The notes under the pieces: model-generated
The model's input: the letters and a program-made list of their open reading frames with translations, nothing else
What the model was told of the DNA's origin: nothing
Database searches by the model: none
Shown here: positions 41,286-49,335 of the stretch, one piece after another
How positions within the stretch are numbered: position 1 is the first letter of the stretch
Layout of the letters: every line of letters starts with the position of its first letter
From: Rhizobium sp.
GTDB lineage: Bacteria; Pseudomonadota; Alphaproteobacteria; Rhizobiales; Rhizobiaceae
Reading direction: 5' to 3'
NCBI GenBank assembly: GCA_002796995.1
Contig: PEKW01000002.1
Span: 1,001,990-1,065,989 of the forward strand
Length of the DNA stretch: 64,000 nucleotides
Translations under genes and position numbers: made by a program

Positions 41286-42023
41286 TCACTCGATCCGCGT
41301 GCGCACCATCTCGCCGCGAATGGTGATCACCGGTTTGGCGCCCGGCGTGTTGGGCAGGGCGCTGTCGACATAGGAGGCGACCGCCTCGACGAGGTAGCTG
41401 ACCGGCGTCGGCACCAGAAACTTGACCGAGGCGTCGAGCATCCGCCCGGCGATGGCGATGGTTTCGTCGTGCATCACGCGGTCATAGACCAGCCGGGCGC
41501 GCAGTGCCGCGCCCGAGAGCGAGATGTCCGTCGCATGGCCCTCGAAGGAAAGGTCGCCGGCATCGCTGCGGATCTCGACCGCAGAGAAGTCGCCGGCAAG
41601 CCGGGCGCGCGCCGCCTTCTGGTTGATGACCACGGCGGCCTCGGGCTTCAGATTGGCGGAAAGCTCCATCGTGCAGTCCGACCAGTCGAAGAAGCGTGCG
41701 GGCCGGCCGACGTCGACGACCAGCGTATCGCCGTCGACACGCATGCTGCCCTGGGCCGGGCAGCCGCCGGAGAACCATCCGGAATGCCACACCGCACCCC
41801 AGCCGCGCCGCTCGCCCTTCATCTCGGCGACCAGCGGCGCGTCGGCGCGGGCGGTGATGACGATGTCGCTCGCCGCCCCCTCGACCCTGATCCGGGCGAC
41901 ATGGCTCAAATCGAGCGGCCCCGCCACGCTGTCGCGGGTGGCGACGAAGGCGACGGCGGCGTCGAGGAAGCCGAGCGCCAGGATTGTGCCGGCGATGGAA
42001 AGAAGGATAGTGCGGGTCTTCAT
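41286..42023 (-). CDS. Exported DUF4097/adhesin-like beta protein
   Basis: 245 residues with an N-terminal membrane anchor or signal (TILLSIAGTILALGFLDAAVAFVA). The rest is beta-rich with repeats of polar-hydrophobic alternation (IRVEGAASDIVITARADAPLVAEMKG, AVEIRSDAGDLSFEGHATDISLSG), like DUF2807/DUF4097 right-handed beta structures. GGAG before the ATG at 42023. Divergent from a membrane AraC regulator. Function unknown; envelope-associated by inference. Confidence 0.7.
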   Translation of the reverse strand: MKTRTILLSIAGTILALGFLDAAVAFVATRDSVAGPLDLSHVARIRVEGAASDIVITARADAPLVAEMKGERRGWGAVWHSGWFSGGCPAQGSMRVDGDTLVVDVGRPARFFDWSDCTMELSANLKPEAAVVINQKAARARLAGDFSAVEIRSDAGDLSFEGHATDISLSGAALRARLVYDRVMHDETIAIAGRMLDASVKFLVPTPVSYLVEAVASYVDSALPNTPGAKPVITIRGEMVRTRIE

Positions 42024-42091
42024 GGGGGGTGCTCCAGGTGTTGGATGACGATGGCCCCATCCAGCACCGGCGCATGGTTACCCGCGACCTT

Positions 42092-42120
42092 GAACGCGTT
42101 TCAGGTCGACCTCGAACGCG
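42092..42120. promoter_or_regulatory. Direct repeat upstream of the membrane AraC gene
   Basis: GAACGCG occurs at 42092-42098 and 42114-42120, 22 bp apart (two helical turns), 57-85 bases before the AraC ATG. Directly repeated half-sites at this period suit AraC-family binding, which could regulate both divergent genes. Confidence 0.45.
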
Positions 42121-42176
42121 CTTGCGGTCATGGTGGCGCAACACGCTCACCAGTCCCTGGCTAAAAATACCCGCCC

Positions 42177-43268
42177 ATGATCTTCATTCCGCTGTCCTTC
42201 GCCGTCTCGCTGTTTCTCATCGCCTTCCTGCTGCGGCTCTTGCTGCAGGGGCGCGAGAGCCTGGTGCGCAACCACCTGTTCGTGCTGCTGATCGCGCTCT
42301 ATGCGGCGCAGACCACGCTGGTCGGCCTGCGCTGGGGCTACGGTGTGACGGCGGTCCTTCCGCTTCTGTCGCTGCTGGCGACCGCCATCCCGCCACTCAC
42401 CTATCTCGCCTTTCGCGACCTCGCCCGCGAAGAGGGCGCCGGGCTGTCGCTCGGCGACTGGCCGCATCTTTTGCCGACCGCAGCCCTCGTTCTCATGCAT
42501 TTCGTCTGGCGCGATCCGATCGACCTCCTGATCATCGCCGAGTTCCTGGCCTATGGATTGTGGCTGCTGTGGTTGGCCCGGCTGGGGCCGGACGGGCTGG
42601 TCGCCGCGCGCCTCGACGGCACATTGCGGTCCCACCGCTCGCTGCTGCTGTCGGCTCTCACGCTGGTCGCCTCGGCCTTAACCGACATCGCCATCAGCCT
42701 CGATCTTCTGTGGGGCGAGGGGCGCCATTCGGCCCTGATGGTCTCGGCCGCCACCACCCTGATCCTGCTGCTGCTCGGCATTGCCGCGGTGGTGGCCGGC
42801 GCCGAGGAGGGGGACGGCGAGCCGGACGGCGATGCCGACGACGAACAGCGGAGCTCGGGCGCACCGTCGGCCACGCGCCAGCCCGTGCCGCAGCCCCTGT
42901 CCGGCGAGCACGAGGCGGTGGCGGCCAGTCTCGACAGGCTGATGGCTGAGCGCCGGCTCTATGGCGATGCCGGCCTCAATCTCGGCAAGCTGGCGCGGCG
43001 CCTCGGCCTGCCGGCGCGCACCGTCTCGCAGGCCGTCAACCGCGTGCACGGCACGAGCGTTTCGCAATATGTCAACAATTTCAGGGTGGCCGAGGCCTGC
43101 CGGCTGCTCTCGACGACCGACATGCCGGTGACCCGCATCGTCTTCGAGGCGGGCTTCATGACCAAGTCGAATTTCAACCGGGAATTCCTGCGGGTGACGG
43201 GCACGAGCCCAACCGCCTTCCGCGCGGCGCGCCGCGCGGCCGTGTTAGCGCCCGCGCCCGCCGGCTGA
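42177..43268 (+). CDS. Membrane-anchored AraC-family regulator
   Basis: 363 residues. The first 215 or so hold about seven membrane helices (IFIPLSFAVSLFLIAFLLRLLL ... LLLSALTLVASALTDIAISL). A charged linker follows and the C-terminal 100 residues are an AraC HTH pair (LNLGKLARRLGLPARTVSQAV, MPVTRIVFEAGFMTKSNFNREF). The protein likely senses a membrane or periplasmic signal directly. Divergent from the DUF4097-like gene, a possible target. Confidence 0.9.
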   Translation: MIFIPLSFAVSLFLIAFLLRLLLQGRESLVRNHLFVLLIALYAAQTTLVGLRWGYGVTAVLPLLSLLATAIPPLTYLAFRDLAREEGAGLSLGDWPHLLPTAALVLMHFVWRDPIDLLIIAEFLAYGLWLLWLARLGPDGLVAARLDGTLRSHRSLLLSALTLVASALTDIAISLDLLWGEGRHSALMVSAATTLILLLLGIAAVVAGAEEGDGEPDGDADDEQRSSGAPSATRQPVPQPLSGEHEAVAASLDRLMAERRLYGDAGLNLGKLARRLGLPARTVSQAVNRVHGTSVSQYVNNFRVAEACRLLSTTDMPVTRIVFEAGFMTKSNFNREFLRVTGTSPTAFRAARRAAVLAPAPAG

Positions 43269-43312
43269 AGGCCCGAGGGTTCTTCAAGCCTGCAAGGCGC
43301 GCCGCCTTCGCC

Positions 43313-44125
43313 TCAGGGCGTCGGGATCTCCTCCGTCACCACCTCGAACTTCGCGAGAAGCGCCGGGCCGAACGCGGTCGACAGCGCCACGTCGGTGGCG
43401 TCGCGGCCCGTTGCCATCAGGATGCGGCCGATGCGCGGCTTGTTGTGGCGGGCGTCGACCGTGTGCCAGTGGCCGCCGAGATAGACCTGCATCCAGGCGC
43501 TGAAATCCATCGGATTGACGTCCGTGGGCACACCGATATCGCCGAGATAACCGGTGCAGTAGCGCGCCGGAATGTTCATGCAGCGGCAGAGCGTGATGGC
43601 GAGATGGGCGAAGTCGCGGCAGACCCCGGTGCGGGCGATATAGCCGTCATGGGCCGAGCGCGTCGAATCCGCCTTCATGTAGTCGAACTTGATGTGGTTG
43701 TGCACGAAGGTGAGGATCGCCTGCACCCGCGGCCAGCCGAGCGGCGTGTCGGAGAAGGTTGCCCAGGCGAAATCGGCGAGGCGATCGGTGTCGCAGTAGC
43801 GGCTGCCGAGCAGGAAGACCAGGACGTCGTTCGGCAGGTCCTTGATGTCGTGCTGGAAGGCACCCTCCGGCAGCACGTCGGGCTGGCCGTTGTCGTATAT
43901 CTCGAACTGCGTGGAAATGGTGGTGAGCCCGGCGGGGGCGATGATCCGGCTGCAGGCATTGCCGAAGCCGTCGATATAGTCGCGCGCCTCGATCGGCCGG
44001 TCGAAGCTCAGCACCTGCTCGGTCAGGAGATCGGGCCGGCGCGAGGGGTGGATGTTGAGAACGAGCAGCATCGCGGTATCGCGCTCGCACTGATAGCCAA
44101 TCTGGAAGCCGGCACGTATCTTCAT
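43313..44125 (-). CDS. Transglutaminase-like protein, His-replaced type
   Basis: 270 residues. The cysteine-protease core is present: RTGVCRDFAHLAITLCR, where Cys is the nucleophile, and later WHTVDARHNKPRIGR for Asp. The position of the catalytic His (x-H-A-W in the family) reads FSAWMQV, with Ser. Only the neighbour at 44212 keeps THAW. This Ser form occurs in a recognised subgroup, so the enzyme may use another His or be non-peptidolytic. AAGGA before ATG 44125. It lies 86 bases after the other transglutaminase gene. Confidence 0.85.
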   Translation of the reverse strand: MKIRAGFQIGYQCERDTAMLLVLNIHPSRRPDLLTEQVLSFDRPIEARDYIDGFGNACSRIIAPAGLTTISTQFEIYDNGQPDVLPEGAFQHDIKDLPNDVLVFLLGSRYCDTDRLADFAWATFSDTPLGWPRVQAILTFVHNHIKFDYMKADSTRSAHDGYIARTGVCRDFAHLAITLCRCMNIPARYCTGYLGDIGVPTDVNPMDFSAWMQVYLGGHWHTVDARHNKPRIGRILMATGRDATDVALSTAFGPALLAKFEVVTEEIPTP

Positions 44126-44211
44126 CTCAAATCCTTCAAGGGGGGAGCCTCATCGCCGGAGCGTCGGCATCTTGTGAACGCACGGGAGCCATCGGGGTTC
44201 CGGGCCGCTCG

Positions 44212-45105
44212 TCAGGAGGGCTTTTCCCGCACATCCTCGGAGGTGACGTTGACCTGAACGGTCAACGATTTGAAGTCGGAGGCGCGGCCGTCATAGCTGC
44301 CCGACAGCGGCACGGCCTGGCGCGGATCGCGCGCCACGCCCACCCGGATCAGGTCGCGATTGCCGACGATGCCGTTGGTCGGGTCGAATTCCACCCAGCC
44401 GGCGCCCGGCACATAGATCTGGCACCAGGCATGGGTCGAACCGCCGCCGAGCGTGGTCGAGCCGTCCCGGGTGGGCACATAGATGTAGCCGGTGACGAAG
44501 CGGGCGGCGAGGCCGAGCGAGCGGGCCGCCTCCATCATCAGCAGGGCGAAATCGCGGCAGGTGCCGCTCTTCAGCTCCAGCGTCTGAAGCGGCGTCTGCA
44601 CCCCGTGTTCGGAGCGGCGCACATAGGCGAAGCTGTCGTGGATCATGTAGCACAGGCTCATCAGCATGCTGCTGGTGCGCGTCGGGCGGCCGCTGTGCAG
44701 GAACTGCCGGGCGAAGCTGCCGACGACGTCGTTCGGATCCGGATAGTGCCGGGCGATGGTCGGCGCGAGATCGGGCAGTTCCTCACCGTCATAGGCGAAG
44801 GGATAGTCGACCGCGGTGGTGTCGATCGGAAAGTCGAGCGCCGCATGCGGCGTGTGGTCGAGCCGGATATTGCTTTCGAAGCGCAGCGTCCGGGTCGGCT
44901 TGGTGAAGCTCAACAGCGCCACGCAATTGCCGAACGGGTCGTGGATCCAGCGGATCCGGTCGTGCGGCGGCTCCACCGCCAGGCTGACACTGAGCAGCGT
45001 CTGGTCGAAACTGTCGCGCGGACGGAACATCATCCGGTGCTCGCCGAGCTTCACCGGGCGCTTGTACTGATAGTCCGTGATGTGGCGAACCGAGAATATG
45101 GTCAC
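44212..45105 (-). CDS. Transglutaminase-like cysteine peptidase
   Basis: About 297 residues. An N-terminal beta domain (HITDYQYKRPVKLGEHRMMFRPRD) precedes the core ELKSGTCRDFALLMMEAARSLGLAARFVTGY, GSTHAWCQIYVPGAGWVEFDPTNG, giving the Cys-His-Asp triad. The length fits COG1305 proteins usually found in gene pairs with an alpha-E protein and an ATP-grasp partner, neither of which is here. The start is GTG at 45105 with GGAG about 10 bases upstream; ATG 45150 is the alternative. Confidence 0.87.
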   Translation of the reverse strand: MTIFSVRHITDYQYKRPVKLGEHRMMFRPRDSFDQTLLSVSLAVEPPHDRIRWIHDPFGNCVALLSFTKPTRTLRFESNIRLDHTPHAALDFPIDTTAVDYPFAYDGEELPDLAPTIARHYPDPNDVVGSFARQFLHSGRPTRTSSMLMSLCYMIHDSFAYVRRSEHGVQTPLQTLELKSGTCRDFALLMMEAARSLGLAARFVTGYIYVPTRDGSTTLGGGSTHAWCQIYVPGAGWVEFDPTNGIVGNRDLIRVGVARDPRQAVPLSGSYDGRASDFKSLTVQVNVTSEDVREKPS

Positions 45106-45196
45106 GATGTTTCCCACTCCCGGCTCGCGGGAATACGCCTGCACCCGCACGGGCGCCGCGGTGAGCGGGCCGTCCGGGTGCAGGATTGTCTTGGGA

Positions 45197-45361
45197 TCAG
45201 AGCCGGCCGGTGAGAACCAGGATCAGAAGGACGATCAGCACGACGCCGAGCACGCCGACGCCGCCATGGCCGAAGCCGTAGCCATAACCGCCGAAGCGAC
45301 CGCTGAAACCACCGAGCAGGGCAATGATGAGGATGATGATGAGAATTGTTCCGAGCGACAT
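45197..45361 (-). CDS. DUF3309 small membrane protein
   Basis: 54 residues with two hydrophobic segments flanking a glycine-rich loop: MSLGTILIIILIIALLGGFSG, then GYGYGFGHGG and VGVLGVVLIVLLILVLTG. This is the DUF3309 pattern of tiny membrane proteins widespread in Rhizobiales, often near stress genes. GGAG precedes ATG 45361. Function unknown. Confidence 0.8.
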   Translation of the reverse strand: MSLGTILIIILIIALLGGFSGRFGGYGYGFGHGGVGVLGVVLIVLLILVLTGRL

Positions 45362-45648
45362 GCAGTTGATCTCCATTGCTATTCGCGAGGACCTGCGCAT
45401 TCGCGCTGCAGGCCAGAGTTTGATCGATGAGGCACGGCAGGGAGGCCAGATCGGCCTCCGAACCCATTAACTACAGGGGTGGCTCGTCTTTGTACAGTTG
45501 TCGATACGGTTCAGCATGCAACGAAAGGGCGAAAGACCCGCTTGTGAGGCAGCTTCCCGATCGGTGCGGCACGGCCGAGCCGCCGGGCGCGCCTTGCGGG
45601 CGGTGCCGATTCTCCCTAGTCTCGCCCCTTGTTCGGGAGGATGCCACC

Positions 45649-46710
45649 ATGGCGCAATCGCACACCCATCTCTGGCCCGGCGTGCCGCTGGCGCTCGGAT
45701 CGGCCGTCCTCTTCGGGCTTTCCGCGCCGCTGTCGAAACTGCTGGTCGGCGCGATCGACCCCTGGCTGCTGGCCGGCATCCTCTATCTCGGGGCAGGGGC
45801 GGGGCTGGGACTAATCCACGCGGGCCGCGCCCTGTTCGGCCTGCCCAATGCGGAAGCGCCGCTGACGCGGGCCGATCTCCCCTGGCTTGCCGCCGTCGTC
45901 GCCTTCGGCGGCGTGCTCGGACCGCTCTTTCTCATGCTCGGCCTGTCGCTGACCTCCGCCTCGTCCGCCTCGCTGCTGCTCAATCTCGAGGGCCTCGCCA
46001 CCATGGCGATCGCCTGGCTGGTGTTTCGCGAGAACGTCGACCGGCGCCTGCTGCTCGGCGCCGCCGCCATTTTGGCCGGTGCCGTCCTGCTCTCGTGGAA
46101 CGGCGCGGGCCTCAGTCTCGATGCGGGCGGCCTCTTCGTCGCCGCCGCCTGCCTCTGCTGGGGTATCGACAACAACCTGACTCGCAAGCTCTCGTCTGCC
46201 GATCCGGTGCAGATCGCCATGATCAAGGGCCTCGTCGCCGGCTGCACCAATCTGGCGCTGGCGCTCGCCTTCGGCGCCGCCTGGCCGGGTGCCGCCCTCG
46301 TCACCTCCGGCGCCGTCGTAGGCTTCCTCGGCATCGGCGTCAGCCTGGTGATGTTCATGCTGGGGCTTCGCCATCTCGGCACGGCGCGCACGGGCGCCTA
46401 CTTCTCGCTTGCCCCGTTCATCGGCGCGGTGCTGGCCGTGGTGATTTTCCGCGAGGCGGTGACGCTGCAGCTGGTTCTCTCCGGCCTGTTGATGGCGCTC
46501 GGCCTCTGGCTGCATCTGAGCGAACGCCACGAGCACGAGCACAGCCACGACGTGCTGGAACACGACCATGTCCATGTACATGACGAGCACCACCGCCACG
46601 GCCACGACGGCCCGGTCACCGAACCGCATTCCCACTGGCACCGCCACGAGCCCTTGCGCCACAAGCACCCGCACTACCCCGACCTGCACCACGGCCACAG
46701 CCACGGGTGA
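45649..46710 (+). CDS. EamA-family transporter with His-rich tail
   Basis: About 353 residues. Residues 10-290 hold ten membrane helices in two EamA halves (LGSAVLFGLSAPLSKLLVG, LGIGVSLVMFMLGLRHLGTARTGAYFSLAPFIGAVLAVVIF). The last 60 residues are rich in His (HEHEHSHDVLEHDHVHVHDE, HSHWHRHEPLRHKHPHYPDLHHGHSHG), a probable cytoplasmic metal-binding tail. Suggested role: efflux of a metabolite or of a divalent metal. GGGAGG before ATG 45649. No local regulator. Confidence 0.87.
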   Translation: MAQSHTHLWPGVPLALGSAVLFGLSAPLSKLLVGAIDPWLLAGILYLGAGAGLGLIHAGRALFGLPNAEAPLTRADLPWLAAVVAFGGVLGPLFLMLGLSLTSASSASLLLNLEGLATMAIAWLVFRENVDRRLLLGAAAILAGAVLLSWNGAGLSLDAGGLFVAAACLCWGIDNNLTRKLSSADPVQIAMIKGLVAGCTNLALALAFGAAWPGAALVTSGAVVGFLGIGVSLVMFMLGLRHLGTARTGAYFSLAPFIGAVLAVVIFREAVTLQLVLSGLLMALGLWLHLSERHEHEHSHDVLEHDHVHVHDEHHRHGHDGPVTEPHSHWHRHEPLRHKHPHYPDLHHGHSHG

Positions 46711-46952
46711 CGGGTTGCCGGGGGCCACAGCGACGGGTGACAGGTTGCCCGAGCAATCCCGCCTTGCCGCCGGCGGGTCGGGCCGCCGCCTTGGCGAAAC
46801 CGCCTGGCCAAACGCGCGTGTGTTAGTAATCTCCCCCCATGAGGGGAGAGCCCGCCGTTTGATGAACTCAGGAGGGCAAAGGGGGAACGCCACCCGGAAA
46901 GTGTCGGGGCGTGCACGCAAGGGCGGAGATGGTCTTGGGAAGAGCGGAGGCC

Positions 46953-47099
46953 TCAGCCGCCGATGAACTGGAAATAGACCCAGGCGAGGCCGAAGGCGGC
47001 GATCACGCCAAGCACGATCAGCGCGGTGCGCAGCCCTGGATTCGGCTTCTTCGGCTCGGGCGCCTTCGGCGGCTTCTTGAATTCGACGACATTGCTCAT
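46953..47099 (-). CDS. Small single-pass membrane protein
   Basis: 48 residues: MSNVVEFKKPPKAPEPKKP, a Lys/Pro-rich cytoplasmic head, then PGLRTALIVLGVIAAFGLAW, one membrane helix, ending VYFQFIGG. AGGAG lies 9 bases before ATG 47099. The pattern is conserved among small Rhizobiaceae membrane proteins in my memory. Role unknown. Confidence 0.7.
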   Translation of the reverse strand: MSNVVEFKKPPKAPEPKKPNPGLRTALIVLGVIAAFGLAWVYFQFIGG

Positions 47100-47236
47100 G
47101 GGGCCGCTCCTGATCGGTTTTGCCCGACCTTATAGTCGAGGAGGTTGAGAAAGTCCTGATGGTGGCGGATGGGATATGCGGTCGGGAGGCGGGGGCGCAG
47201 CGAAACTGCGTTCCTTCGTTGCACGGGACCAAGACT

Positions 47237-47352
47237 TGCCCCTCACCCTGACCCTCTCCCCGCAGGCGGGGAGAGGGGATAGACGCGGCGGTGCCCCCTG
47301 GTCCCTTCTCCCCGCTCGCGGGGAGAAGGTGGCGGCAGCCGGATGAGGGGCA
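47237..47352. repeat. Palindromic intergenic element with TGCCCCTCA ends
   Basis: TGCCCCTCA (47237-47245) and TGAGGGGCA (47344-47352) flank two hairpins, CTCTCCCCGCAGGCGGGGAGAG and CTTCTCCCCGCTCGCGGGGAG. A smaller relative, TCTCCCCCCATGAGGGGAGA, lies near 46829-46850. It belongs to the common rhizobial intergenic repeat class and may terminate MsrB transcription. Confidence 0.75.
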
Positions 47353-47400
47353 GCCGCCACGCCAGGACGGTCGCCGATCCTAAGGCCGGTTCCCCAGCCC

Positions 47401-47811
47401 TCACTCCACCGGTTCGAATACCATCGAGTGCCCGTTGATGCAGTAGCGCAGGCCGGTCGGTTTCGGACCGTCGGGGAAGACGTGGCCGAGATGGCCGCCG
47501 CAATTGGCGCAGCGGATTTCCGTGCGGACCATGCCGAGCGACGCGTCGCGGTGCTCGGTCACGGCGCCGGGCGTCACCGGCTCGAAATAGCTCGGCCAGC
47601 CGCAGCCGGCGTCGAACTTGGTGTCGGAATAGAACAGCGGCGTCTCGCAGGCGGCGCAGCGATAGAGGCCCTTTTCGAAATTGTCCCAGTAGGGGCCGGT
47701 GAACGGCCGCTCGGTGCCGTGCTCGCGCAGGATGCGGTACTGCTCCGCCGTCAGCTGCTCGCGCCACTCGGCATCGGTCTTCTCGATCTTCGACTTGACG
47801 GGATCTGCCAT
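47401..47811 (-). CDS. msrB: Peptide-methionine (R)-S-oxide reductase
   Basis: 136 residues. Two CxxC zinc pairs ([21 protein letters not shown]) and the catalytic Cys in [25 protein letters not shown] is the substrate-binding region. MsrB reduces methionine-R-sulfoxide in damaged proteins with thioredoxin. No signal peptide, so cytoplasmic. AAGGAGGTGACC precedes ATG 47811. Complete and typical of the family. Confidence 0.95.
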   Translation of the reverse strand: MADPVKSKIEKTDAEWREQLTAEQYRILREHGTERPFTGPYWDNFEKGLYRCAACETPLFYSDTKFDAGCGWPSYFEPVTPGAVTEHRDASLGMVRTEIRCANCGGHLGHVFPDGPKPTGLRYCINGHSMVFEPVE

Positions 47812-47974
47812 GGTCACCTCCTTGTTTGTTATCCTAGATAGGACGCCGATCGATCCTCGGCAATGTCGGAAACACGCGATGGCGACGCCCCTTGGACCCT
47901 GCACGGTCCCCGCGTCAGCGATCGGTCGATGGGCCATGCCGTTGGCCGGCGCAAAGGTGTTTTCGGCATCGGGA

Positions 47975-48003
47975 TTGACAGCCTACCTATTGGTAGGTAG
48001 ATA
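47975..48003 (+). promoter_or_regulatory. TetR promoter with embedded operator
   Basis: TTGACA (47975-47980), 17-bp spacer, TAGATA (47998-48003). The spacer and the start of the -10 are filled by CTACCTATTGGTAGGTAG (47983-48000), a 7-bp dyad. Binding here would block polymerase. Predicted transcription start is 48009-48010, at the A of the start codon, so the mRNA would be leaderless. Confidence 0.82.
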
Positions 48004-48009
48004 AGCTGT

Positions 48010-48594
48010 ATGAGCAATTTTTCAACCACGTCCGACGACATTCTCCGCTGTGCCAGAACGCTGATCATCGCGGGCGGCTACAATGGCTTCAGTTATGCCG
48101 ACATCGCCGAGGTGGTTGGCATCCGCAAGGCCAGCATCCATCATCACTTCCCGGCAAAATCCGATCTGGTCCGTACCCTGGTCGCGCGCTACCGCGAGGA
48201 AGCGGAAGCCGGCATCGCAGCGCTCGAGCGTGAGGTCGCGGAGCCCGCCGCCCAGTTGAGCGCCTATGCTGGATACTGGCGGGCCTGCATCGTCGACGAC
48301 AGCGAGCCTTTCTGCGTCTGCGCCCTGCTGGCGTCCCAGATCCCGGTGCTCCCCGAGGATGTCGTCGTCGAGGTGAGGGCGCATTTCCGCACCCTGTCGC
48401 GCTGGCTGGCTTCGGTGCTGCGGCGAGGCGGCGAGCAGGGTGTCTTCGTGTTATCCGGCTCCGCCGAAGAAGAAGCCGAGGTCTTCATGGCGACGGTTCA
48501 CGGGGCCATGCTCTCGGCGCGCGCCTATGGCGACCCGGCCATGTTCGGCTCGATCATCGACCCCTTGCTTCTTCGCCTTGGTGCTCGCGGCTGA
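48010..48594 (+). CDS. TetR-family regulator, probably leaderless
   Basis: 194 residues: HTH at about 10-55 (DDILRCARTLIIAGGYNGFSYADIAEVVGIRKASIHHHFPAKSDL) and a TetR_C-type domain (AFGSII..LLLRLGARG). The start ATG is right at the predicted transcription start and has no Shine-Dalgarno. The HTH GIRKASIHHHFPAK places it with AcrR/YxaF-like repressors. It probably represses itself and the membrane protein downstream via two matching operators. Confidence 0.92.
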   Translation: MSNFSTTSDDILRCARTLIIAGGYNGFSYADIAEVVGIRKASIHHHFPAKSDLVRTLVARYREEAEAGIAALEREVAEPAAQLSAYAGYWRACIVDDSEPFCVCALLASQIPVLPEDVVVEVRAHFRTLSRWLASVLRRGGEQGVFVLSGSAEEEAEVFMATVHGAMLSARAYGDPAMFGSIIDPLLLRLGARG

Positions 48595-48629
48595 TGCCGG
48601 GCGCCGAGGCAATGTTTCGTCTCAATAGC

Positions 48630-48647
48630 CTACCAACTGATAGGTAG
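48630..48647 (+). promoter_or_regulatory. Second TetR operator before the membrane gene
   Basis: CTACCAACTGATAGGTAG repeats the upstream operator CTACCTATTGGTAGGTAG with the same 18-bp length and one mismatch in the dyad. It stands 39 bases before the start codon of the next gene. Both carry CTACC(T/A)A-N4-TAGGTAG, so one repressor likely controls both. Confidence 0.78.
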
Positions 48648-48685
48648 GCATTCTTGACGTCCAGAAATCACGAAAGGATCTGTCT

Positions 48686-49156
48686 ATGTTTGGTATTTCC
48701 CCTCTGGGCTGGCTGCACACGCTCGGCAGCCTGCCCGCCATTCCCGTTGCCGTCTATATGTTTGCCCGACATGGGCGCATCGTGCCGCGCTCCTTTGCGG
48801 GCGCCATCTATTTCGTGTCGATGCTGGTCGGCGCCGCCACGGTCTTCCTCGTCGCCCACCAGCCGGTGAGCTATGTCGTCGGCCTGGCCACCTTGTTGTT
48901 GGTGCTCGGCGGCTACGCAGTAGGGCGGTTGCCGCTTCCTCCGCGATTGGCACGCTATGCCGAGACAATCTGCCTGAGCCTCTCCGCCTTTCTCCTGATG
49001 CTGCCCACCGTGACCGAAATCCTGCGGCGGGTACCCGATGGGCATCCTTTCGTCACCGAACTCGACGCGCCGCTCCTGGTCGGCTTCCAGGCGGGCTTGC
49101 TCGTCATCCTCGTGGTGGGGCTGTCGGCACAGATCGTCCATCTGCGCCGACGGTAA
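48686..49156 (+). CDS. Four-helix membrane protein controlled by TetR
   Basis: 156 residues with four or five hydrophobic segments (LHTLGSLPAIPVAVYMFARHG, AIYFVSMLVGAATVFLV, GLATLLLVLGGYAVG, ETICLSLSAFLLMLPT). No active-site motif is seen. Its tandem placement after tetR and shared operator suggest that it is the main regulated target, perhaps in membrane stress or efflux. AAAGGA precedes the ATG. A 21-bp terminator hairpin closes it. Confidence 0.82.
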   Translation: MFGISPLGWLHTLGSLPAIPVAVYMFARHGRIVPRSFAGAIYFVSMLVGAATVFLVAHQPVSYVVGLATLLLVLGGYAVGRLPLPPRLARYAETICLSLSAFLLMLPTVTEILRRVPDGHPFVTELDAPLLVGFQAGLLVILVVGLSAQIVHLRRR

Positions 49157-49176
49157 CGGAACGGTAGTGCGGCGCG

Positions 49177-49228
49177 CCCACTGACAACGTCCTCAAGCAA
49201 ACTTGAAGACGTTGTCAGTGGGTTTTTT
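49177..49228 (+). terminator. Rho-independent terminator after the tetR unit
   Basis: CCCACTGACAACGTCCTCAAG (one mismatch) pairs with CTTGAAGACGTTGTCAGTGGG across a CAAA loop, followed by TTTTTT. It separates the tetR unit from the antiporter operon. Confidence 0.95.
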
Positions 49229-49335
49229 CCTGTCTTTCTACGAACTTGCTTGAGACGCTCGGCCATTTATCCTAACAACGGACACTCAAAAAGGTTTCGG
49301 GGGACAAGGCTGCCGGAAGCAGCAAGGGAGTGTAG

